A stretch of 64,000 nucleotides of DNA. It comes from Dolomedes plantarius. Lineage: Eukaryota; Arthropoda; Arachnida; Araneae; Dolomedidae. Both the position numbers and the translations under genes were made by a program. Below are positions 56,236 through 64,000 of the stretch, piece by piece. The notes under the pieces were generated by a model. It ran no database searches. It saw only the letters and a list, made by a program, of their open reading frames with translations, and had not been told where the DNA came from. The DNA lies in NCBI GenBank assembly GCA_907164885.2, contig OU015496.1, positions 185,018,781 to 185,082,780 of the forward strand, in the 5' to 3' direction. Every line of letters begins with the position of its first letter. Within the stretch, counting starts at the first letter, position 1.

Positions 56236-56952
56236 CTTAATCATGCATTAATACATAAAAACATCGTGTGTGATTACATCACGAAGTAGAGAGAATCCAA
56301 AATTAAACTGAACTCAAATGAAATTTCGAGATTTAATAGTCGTAGCACCATTTAAATAAGTTTTTATTTTGATTGGAGTTTTGCGAAGTTCTAGGTAGAG
56401 ATGCCATTGTTACGTGGAGACAAGTGCAATTTCATTAGATGTTTTCATTAAAATTATTCTTGGCTTAGTACGGTTTTACAGAGTTAACAGTAGCAAATGC
56501 ATCTCAAAAACTTAACTGCATGCAGAGCTAGAGCGTTTTCCTTCCTTCTCTTTACTATTTTCAGCAATTTTGTCTACAGCTAGCAGCGACAACATCGGAA
56601 TTTATGAAAAGATCACAGTCCTCAAATGTACTACAATTCTGCAACAATTGACACTAGTGGTTATATTTTTGGAAATAAGAAGCACAAAGTTTTCATTCAG
56701 CAAATCCATCGAAAAACCCATTTTCCCCTTTTTCTCTCATTGAAAGGGGGGGGGGGGACATAAAGGCTGAGCTGAGTAACGTTTGACTGGAGTTATTTAG
56801 AATTTTCAGTCGAATGATTCAGAAGATTTGTGAAATTTGCGTATCACTAAGAAAAAACGTTTAAACGACGGCTTATTACAGGGACTTTCCAACCTTTTAT
56901 ATCTGAGCACTACAATTAATTAGTTGACTTGCATAACCCATACATCAAATAT
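56236..56952. other. No gene seen
   Basis: AT-rich unique DNA with a 12-G run at 56,746-56,757. Confidence 0.5.
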
Positions 56953-56960
56953 ATTTTATG

Positions 56961-57142
56961 CAGGGCCGGCGACAGGGGGGGGGGACAAAGGGGGCAAATG
57001 CCCAGGGGCCCGGGCTGGCAGGGGGCCCGGTTAAATAAGAGTTGACTAAAAAAATGTATACAATGTTCAAATATTGAGTGGAGAGGGGGGGGCCCGCTGT
57101 ATTATTTTGCCCCGGGCCCTGGCTCAGTTGACGGCGGCCCTG
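56961..57142. mobile_element. hAT-like MITE, CAGGGCCGGC ends, 8-bp TSD (ATTTTATG)
   Basis: CAGGGCCGGCGAC at the left and GTTGACGGCGGCCCTG at the right are TIRs over a 182-bp, G-rich element. ATTTTATG is repeated exactly at 56,953-56,960 and 57,143-57,150. Confidence 0.92.
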
Positions 57143-57183
57143 ATTTTATGGCACAGAGAGCTTAATTTACATGTATGTAACTA

Positions 57184-58593
57184 CACTGCTGGCCACCCAA
57201 ATTGCAACACCAAGAAAGACAAGAGATATCACATCAAAATTTATTTTGTAGATAACATGTTGACCAAGTATCAAATGATTAAATTTATGGACTTCTGTGA
57301 AATGTGGTTCCTGCCAAAATCAGTAGCCAGAGTAGCCGCCATTGTTGGAGATCACCGCTGCCACACGCCTCGGCATTGATTCAAAGAGACTTTGGATGAG
57401 TTCTTGGGGTACAGCAGACCAAGCAGCTTCCACACGTTGCCAAAGTTGATCTGCTGTGGCAGCTGGGGATGGAATCTGGGTCAATCGTAGAGCAACCATG
57501 GACCACATGTTTTCTGTCGGCGAAAGATCCGGAGAGCGAGGCGGCCAGGGAAGCAATTCAATCTGGCGATTGACGAAGAACCGTTGGACAATGCGTGCCA
57601 CATGTGGTCGTGCATTATCCTGTTGAAATATGGCTGTGGGCAAGCCCTGAAGGTAAGGAAGGACAACTGGCTCCAACACCTCGGAAATGTAGCGCTGGCT
57701 GTTTAAAGTACCGGCAATGCGTACTAGAGGTGTGCGAGAGTGATATCCAATACCGCCCCATACCATAATACCCGGTGCAGGACCAGTGTGGCGGTGCATA
57801 ACGCAGCTGTTCAGCATCCTCTCTTCACGGTGTCTCCAGACTCGAATGCGACCATCGTGGTGTTGCAGACAGAAGCGTGACTCGTCAGTAAAGACAATTT
57901 CATTCCATTTTGCCGTCTACATCCTTCTGTCATCGCACCATTGGCGGCGGAGACGTCTGTGGTTCTGCGTCAAGGGTAGACAAAGCAATGGACGTCTTGC
58001 GGACAGACCACTCTGCTGTAAACGGCGTCGAATGGTACGCGCAGACACTGGATGATGCGTTACAGACTGCGTGTGCTCTGCTATGGTTCGTGATGTGACT
58101 GAGCGATCCGTCACTGCCATGCGCACAATTTGCCTGTCATCACGTGAAGTGGTGCGCTGAGGTGGATGCGATCGAACACGCCGGTCCGTCGTACCCTCCT
58201 GGATCCAACGATCACATATCCACATTACAGTTGTTTGGTTTCGTCCAACACGACTACCGATTTCCCTGAAAGATAATCCACAATCTCGGTAGGCCACTAT
58301 CCTTCCTCTGTCGAACTCGGATACTTGATCAAAAGATGATCGCTGTTTTCGACAAGGCATAATTGATCGTTTTTTTGAAAAAAACCACAAGAAAAACACA
58401 ATTGCCGAACTTGAAATCGTCGAAATCTCCAAGCCTTATATAGCGCTCTGAAGTGGCGCCACAGGCGCGCGTGATGTACGTCTGCGCTGAAATTCTAATC
58501 ATTTGCATATCTCACCTCCGCTAATGCATGTTGTAAATTTAATGTTATTTGCATGTTTCCTTCAGGGTGTTGCATTTACAGTGGCCAGCAGTG
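57184..58593 (-). mobile_element. Tc1-like transposon, second copy
   Basis: Same family as 27,853-29,266 and very similar along its whole length, in opposite orientation. CACTGCTGGCCACCCAAATT and GTGGCCAGCAGTG ends lie between TA dinucleotides (57,182-57,183 and 58,594-58,595). Length 1410 bp. Confidence 0.94.
57320..58360 (-). pseudogene. Tc1-like transposase with one nonsense codon
   Basis: From ATG at 58,360 (MPCRKQRSSFDQVSEFDRGR) the frame is collinear with the intact protein at 28,090. At 57,917-57,919 the codon for Trp in RMWTAEWN is TAG. The frame resumes unchanged, with TDESRF, FQQDNARPHVARI and SPTENMWSM (Ile to Thr beside the catalytic Glu), and ends at the same GGYSGY stop. All three catalytic residues are kept. 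The only obvious lesion is the nonsense codon about half way through, which removes the catalytic domain. Confidence 0.94.
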
Positions 58594-58602
58594 TATATCA
58601 AA

Positions 58603-58684
58603 GGGCTAGGTGGGGAAAAATTGGCGAGACAGCCTTGGCCTGTAACAGGCTGTAGTGCTAGCGAAGAAGAAGAAGAAGAAGAAC
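58603..58684 (+). mobile_element. Truncated non-LTR retroposon tail with (GAA)n and TSD
   Basis: GGCCTGTAACAGGCTGTAGTGCTAGC followed by (GAA)n is a typical LINE/SINE 3' end. TATATCAAA flanks it at 58,594-58,602 and 58,685-58,693. It is only 82 bp, so strongly 5'-truncated, and it lies directly at the edge of the Tc1 copy. Confidence 0.78.
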
Positions 58685-58693
58685 TATATCAAA

Positions 58694-59845
58694 AGTAAAA
58701 CGTACAGTCAATAAGGTACTCGCATTGAAACTGAGATGCGTATCATTGTGGTCTTAATGAGAAACTTGGCATTATTTAACTAAGTAACGGGACTGGTTAT
58801 ACCTTGGACCAGATGTATCTTGGTCCTAGACAGTCACCAGCTCTGTCTATTTAGTTTTTTTTCTTTGTTAGAGGTAAGCGTTATTCAAGTATGTGCCACT
58901 AGAGTTCCATATTGTGCGAAGTATAAAAAACCCACCATTTCAGTCTGTTTACCGCATCTATTAAGTTTAGTGCGCTAAAAGTTAGTATTATGATGTTTAA
59001 ATTTTGCTTTCTCTTGGGATCGTAACAGCATTTTAATGCAAAACGAATGTTATTCTTAAATGAGTCCCCTTTTAGAAACATATCTGTCACAAAATCATGA
59101 CCTTAACGTAACATCCAGCTTGGAGAAATGAACTTGGTACAACACCGTGTTGTACCTTGGTCCTAAAGGCAATTTAATTCTAAATTGTCCGAAAAACAGG
59201 AAAATAATTCACATAAAGTATAAATAAAATTGCAGGTTAACGCTTACATTCTGGCGAATCAAAAAGTAGCATAAATTTATTTTTTATGTACGGTATGGAT
59301 GAAAAAAAATTAAACCATCAAAATAGGTCAACAGGTACAACAGGTTCTCCAATACATAAATAGTGCCACCAAAATGTTTTTCTTCTAGAAATGTGTTTTT
59401 TTATTTCATACTTATTGTCCTAATACTGTATATTTGGCTTCCATTGAAGAAGGGTTCTTTTATTTACTTAATCTCGTCCCAAGAAATAAAGAAGTAACTC
59501 CTGTAATAATAAATAGCTTCGAAGCTCGTTGCATTTAATGTTGTTATCGGAAAAGTTTGTGAAACCTTAGTGTAGCACACTACAAAAGTCTCACACTTAA
59601 GTGTAATAAAAGATTAAGTGACAAATACCAACAGAGCGACAGTTTTTCATGATCCCTTTGCCTCGGCCGCTGGAGGTCTTTCTCCCCCCTTTATTTTTAG
59701 TCTGTCAAAAATTAGCATTTCTTAGAGCATTTTGGAATTTAAACTTCTATTTTATCTAAAATTGCAGGCCACGAATAAAAAGTAAGCGGAACACCGCGGG
59801 ACACGGATTGAAAACTTCTATTCTACAGTATATTGATCATATTCT
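58694..59845. other. No gene seen
   Basis: AT-rich, stop-filled. A CGGGACACGGATTGAAAAC stretch near 59,800 resembles a decayed hAT end. Confidence 0.5.
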
Positions 59846-59967
59846 AACAAACTAACAAACAAATAAACAAGCAAACAAACAAACAAACTACTAACAAATA
59901 AACAAGCAAACAAACAAACAAACTACTAACAAACAAACTAACTAACTAACAAACTAACTAACAGACT

Positions 59968-60030
<63 letters not shown>

Positions 60031-60045
60031 ATGTATATATATATA
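59846..60045. repeat. Compound microsatellite: AACAAACAAACT, CA, TA, TG
   Basis: Repeated ACAAACAAACAAACTA units pass into (CA)n, (TA)n, (TG)n and (TA)n. Confidence 0.95.
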
Positions 60046-60309
60046 TGTGGGGTTTTGGGGGGGAATAATCACAAATGTGTTAACATATGTAACATTTATT
60101 TAAAGAGGGACATTATTTACAGGGGGAACTAACGTCTAAAAGAGTGAAAAACAAGCAACGCGGCACACACACGTGCGCGCTCGTCGGAAGCAAAACATCG
60201 TCTCTCTCTTCTGTTCTTCGCTGCGCCCGCTAGGTGGCGCTCACGGGGGCTTACAAGGGCGCACTCCATGTGAGAGTGGCATTCATGGGGCTGTATGGAT
60301 GGCATCCCA
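60046..60309 (-). mobile_element. Probable solo LTR inside (TA)n
   Basis: Read on the minus strand, a 264-bp GC-richer block begins TGGGATGCCATCCATACAGC and ends CCCCCCAAAACCCCACA (TG...CA), with AATAAA near its 3' part (complement of TTTATT at about 60,095). It is surrounded by TA repeat, so a TSD cannot be judged. Size, TG/CA ends and an internal poly(A) signal fit a solo LTR. No partner copy in the window. Confidence 0.5.
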
Positions 60310-60390
60310 TATATATATATATATATATATATAACATATATTTATATATATATAACATATATTTATATCTATAACATATATTTATATATA
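60310..60390. repeat. (TA)n / ACATATATTTATATAT microsatellite
   Basis: TA run with regularly spaced ACATATATTTATATAT units. Confidence 0.93.
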
Positions 60391-61344
60391 TGTTACTTTG
60401 CGTGAAATGCGGGGAATGCAATACTTCTACATACGTGGCCCAAATAATTTTGTTTTCAGTAATGAATTATAACGACAGAAATCGTGAAATACTCTCTCTT
60501 TCATATTTCCCCTTCACTTTTGGAACAACTTGGCCTGTTCGGAAATCGAACCGGAGATCATCTGCTCTCTTGTTAAGTTGGATGTGCACTTGTTCTACAC
60601 GCTTTTTTTTTTTTTTTTTTGTCTGATTGGCGGTTCGAAAAAGGTTCAGGATCGCACAGATCAAAGAGAAGATGCTGAAAAATTCATAAGATTGTTTGGT
60701 GGTATCTTATTGCAGAGGGCATTACATATTTTATTCATTTAGGCACAAAATTATGATTTCTTTCCTCTTTGATAATGTTAACATGAAATTCAGGAAAAGT
60801 TGTTTGTAGAAGAACTTTGGAAGTGATATAGTGGTAAGAATATGTGAACCGGTGATTACATTTAAATCTATTACGCCAAAGGATAAACCACAAAAAAATA
60901 ATATCCGGAGACGACAAAATGTCTGGAGTATTCTGACCTGATTCAGAAGCTGACATAAGCGTCAAGCTATGACATTGCTTCAGGTCATTTTCTTAATGGA
61001 ACCTCTTTATGATTATGAGATTTTCTCATCACTTGTCGGATACAACTAATCAGAATTCTCAGACAGATTTGGTAGTAAGCTTCATACCTGTTCTTTTAGA
61101 ATTATATTATTTTTTTACTCTTTTTCTTTAAATCGCGTTCTTCTTAGAAAATTAAATTTTGGCAAACGTTTTTCAAAATTTTTGAAGTTTGGTACTTCTC
61201 ATTTTTGGGTTGTAAATTTCAAATCTAATTACATGATACTTTTGTCTGCTGCTCTTACAGACTCATCAAAGGGGAATGAACTCTTTTAACTTTAGTTGCA
61301 GCATTAACTTGCCATCTTGTTCGCCTTAATACACAACTATGAGG
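60391..61344. other. No gene established
   Basis: Overlapping ORFs on both strands at 60,390-60,742 include T-run translation. No domain recognised. Confidence 0.5.
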
Positions 61345-61348
61345 ATTA

Positions 61349-61909
61349 AGGCTGCTATGTCCTAACCCCATTGGATTCGCTCACCTCAATGTTAACCTAT
61401 GGAGAAAATTTGTCCACGGATTGCCGACTTGGATTCAAAGATTTTTTTTTTTAAAAATTGTACTCCGTCATAAAGAAAGAAATTTTACATTTGTGTATAT
61501 TTTTCGTTTTTTTAAAAAAATGCAATTAATATTTTAAAATTTAAATTATTCAGGGAAAAATCTGGTATAGTGTGTTTTAAATGCTCATAAATTTCTTCGG
61601 TGGACGAAATTTATAAAATGAATCTTGTAGCACTTTGCAGAAAAGTTCAGGCTATCTGACAATACCAATTTTATTTGATTATCAGCATTTATGTACCTGT
61701 AAATAGTTGACAAAAATATATTTTAAATAAAAAATTTGGGGGCAGCGCTTAAACCCTCTATAGAGAGAGAGAGCCATTACAATCCCTCAAAATGTCAATC
61801 CTAAGGGGGGGGTGGAATTCTCGAACTGTCGACTGGACTCCTCCCACCACAAGAGTCTGCAAGAAGAGGAAAAGGGAAATACGATTTTTTTTCTTAGTAC
61901 ATAGCAGCC
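61349..61909. mobile_element. TTAA-flanked MITE, copy 2, with divergent right half
   Basis: The left end GGCTGCTATGTCCTAACCCC and the body to about 61,700 match 48,228-48,648. The right end GTACATAGCAGCC with TTAA at 61,910-61,913 closes it. Sequence at 61,730-61,880 differs, so it is either an insertion or an older subfamily. Confidence 0.72.
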
Positions 61910-61913
61910 TTAA

Positions 61914-62889
61914 GGTGAGTCTGGGGTTCATCGATTTTGTGGCGCTCTTATTCGAACCTACAAGAAAGTATGCAAGAGTTCCTGGATAAACAAATCTTTC
62001 TTTTTTTCCCACATGTGTTCACACACGGTGTGAAAAATAATCTAACAGTTTTTTTTAAAGGCATTATAATCATACATAGTAAATTTCTCAACAGCATGTT
62101 CTTTGTCTCTAACATATATTCCACTCTTGGTTAAGAGTTGGTAGGAAACTTTTAACAACCCTATCTCTCCCACTGCACTCATTTATAATATCTCTCTCAG
62201 ACGAATTTCCACTGAAAATCGAACTGTTACAGAGGGGTGAAATCGAGATCCCCTTCCCATCCACCTTTTTGGCGTTCTGGACTGAAATTCTGGCTACTAA
62301 ACAATCGGTCCAAGTCGCAGGTCAAACTTTTTTTTTATTTTTATGAGATTATTTACATTTTGGTCAATTTTCTTTCTACGTATTTTTCTAAGTATAACTC
62401 ATTTTTTACTTTGTCTTGATTTCTTCACATCAGTGGAAATCATCAAGCATTTATTCAAAGAGACTAAATTATCATAACCATCTGGTTAATGCTCTGTTAG
62501 GGTATTTTTTTTATGCCAAACAAAGGTATTTAATAAGAAAATTCAGACTAGTTCAAGTAATATTTGTCGGCTTTATGTTGTTTTGATTAATCAGGGCATG
62601 AATTCTACAAAATGTTGGAATTTTTTCTTCGGGAATATTCGTATTTTTCCAAAGGCAACAAAGCGAATCCTACAGTTCGTGACGATTTAATGTTTGCAGA
62701 TCATCAGCCTGAGGGCAGCGCTTTTCGATTACATGTCGTAGAAATACTCTGTTGTAAATTGTTTTAAGATACAAGCACTGATGACTGCAATGCTGCAAGG
62801 AAAAGTTTCAGTCATGCTTCATGGAGCATTGCCGTCGCAAGAATGGTTAACTTTCACGTTAGGCTCCCTGTTATCCTTATCCTTGATCA
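61914..62889. other. No gene seen
   Basis: AT-rich DNA without convincing coding. Confidence 0.5.
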
Positions 62890-63060
62890 GTGTCCACCGG
62901 CATCTGATAGTAGTTTGTGTCATGCGCTTCGTAGCAGTGGGCTTGGGTTCGAGTCCCGACTAAGGCATGAACATTCTTGTGCTACACTTGAAGGGGATAG
63001 GGAGTTGTGCTGGTTCATCTGTCTGGTGCTCCAGTTATAAAGAAGCCAACAAATCGAGGT
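62890..63060 (+). repeat. SINE-like unit with B box
   Basis: GGGTTCGAGTCCCGACTAAGGC around 62,945-62,970 is a good B-box core and is shared with the fragment at 17,080. GTCATGCGCTTCGTAGCAGTGG upstream could be a degenerate A-box region. The end is not defined. Confidence 0.42.
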
Positions 63061-63269
63061 GTGGTATGCGTGAATGTCGAAAAGACAAGGAAAAAATCCC
63101 TGATCTGTATGCTGTAGTTCCGAAACTTGATAAACCTCAGTCACATGACTTTTTAACACTCGGTCACTTAGTAATAACCCACTCCTCCCTACAAACTGGG
63201 AAGGTATTTCACCTTATTCTCAAAAGACAGCAAAGCTTGCGGACAGACCTGCTCCTTTTACTCTTACGA

Positions 63270-63450
63270 AGTAAGGCTGGGGTATTGTACGAAACGCCGA
63301 GAGACCACCAGACCCTGATTCAGATTATTTGTAATATGACGACAGCTGCGGCCCGTTTGTTGAACAAGTTTGGCCGTCTGCTTACTGGCCGAGTATTCAG
63401 AACTCGTTTACATCAGACATCAGAATTTATGGTCAATCTCCGTTTTTGAC
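63270..63450 (+). pseudogene. Possible Tc1-like HTH remnant
   Basis: The frame reads PRDHQTLIQIICNMTTAAAR, LLNKFGRLLTGRVFRTRLHQ and stops at 63,448. The TAA-x-L...TGR-V-x(3)-RLH spacing resembles the second HTH of Tc1-like transposases. Nothing catalytic follows, so the call is tentative. The ORF's upstream part (62,967 on) starts inside the SINE-like unit and is not part of any gene. Confidence 0.28.
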
Positions 63451-64000
63451 GGGTGTTGCATCTTACTCAGCCTAGTAATGGCTGCTATTGAACATATCCC
63501 AAATGAAGCCTTTTCTTCTAATTATCCTAATACTATTACGGACATCCGGTATTAGAGAAGTCAAGCACCAAGTCTGGGAAAAAGATTCTCATGTCACCTC
63601 TATCTCTTACAGCAATATTAGTTCTCTCCCTGGACATCAATCAGCCAAGCAATCAGCCAAGATCATGAAAAATTTTACTTTCCTTCCCCGTCTCCTCTTG
63701 TCACTTAGGGCCATTTCGTATTCAAGTACCGTCAAGCCTCGCTTTCATGTTATGCACATTGCATAACATGAGCTTCAACTGACTTCAACTTCCCCGTTTC
63801 AAATACTAGAGCTCCTAAACATACAATCTAGGAACTTCATTACATACCGATTCAATGATCACACTTCAGCAGGATAGGATAATTATGGACTGGTGGTTAA
63901 AATAATTTGGCGTCCATTTTTGAAATACAGATGAAAGAACAAAATATTTTTTATCGAATTTTGAACTCTACAGTTTTAGGCAAATTAAGTTTAATATTAA
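63451..64000. other. No gene seen
   Basis: Moderately AT-rich DNA; ORFs here lack recognisable motifs. Confidence 0.5.

Noticed and set aside
57786..58098. Plus-strand ORFs in the Tc1 copy
   Set aside because: Antisense shadows of the transposase; the same shadow appears antisense at 28,419-28,664 in the intact copy.
59846..59960. CRISPR-like array
   Set aside because: The ACAAACAAACAAACTA units are a simple microsatellite without spacers, in a eukaryotic context.
62967..63449. 160-aa ORF as a host gene
   Set aside because: It starts within a SINE-like unit and only its end resembles a transposase HTH; no conserved domain across the length.

Overview
The window reads as nuclear DNA of an arthropod, most likely a chelicerate such as a spider (inference). 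It is strongly A+T rich, has no operons or compact gene array, shows spliceosomal signals, and is packed with eukaryotic DNA transposons: Tc1/mariner, hAT, pogo/Tigger, Helitrons and TTAA-type MITEs. A broken Ty3/Gypsy element and a LINE RNase H fragment of a kind common in spiders are also present. No rRNA gene, convincing tRNA gene, CRISPR array or bacterial/viral genome was seen.

Layout. 1-5.6 kb: Helitron, a 1.67 kb mariner-type element with TIRs of about 230 bp, a decayed hAT element, and a second Helitron whose 3' end is replaced by a 255-bp segment found again at 26.8 kb. 5.6-16 kb: mostly quiet intron-like DNA holding a MITE, a hAT element with an 8-bp TSD, a Tigger remnant, a hAT dimerisation-domain remnant and the best host-gene candidate, a terminal exon at 12,539-12,654 with acceptor, stop codon and poly(A) signal. 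16-25 kb: MITEs, SINE-like pieces, AT microsatellites, a striking palindrome cluster at 21.0 kb, a small Helitron and a dead Tc1-like element. 25.5-29.3 kb: two related Helitrons, the repeated segment and an apparently intact Tc1-like transposon with a 346-aa DD34E transposase. 29.4-34.2 kb: a repeat split by a hAT MITE, a dead Gypsy element split by another MITE, and a LINE 3' remnant. 35.5-39.1 kb: a three-level nest with a 2.56 kb transposon with 194-bp TIRs, an 8-bp TSD and an unnamed transposase. 40.0-42.2 kb: hAT inside hAT inside hAT, plus a Helitron. 42.5-64 kb: Helitrons (two abutting head to tail), three CAGGGCC-type hAT elements with perfect 8-bp TSDs, TTAA MITEs, a possible host exon at 44.7 kb (- strand), a second Tc1 copy broken by one nonsense codon, a truncated retroposon tail, and a likely solo LTR.

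Function. Apart from the two candidate host exons, nearly all recognisable coding sequence is transposase, helicase or reverse-transcriptase debris. The window records successive insertions whose order can be read from TSDs, empty sites and nesting. The only complete mobile-element gene is the Tc1-like transposase at 28 kb. Boundaries were read by eye. Family names rest on motif recognition, TIRs and TSDs, not on database searches.
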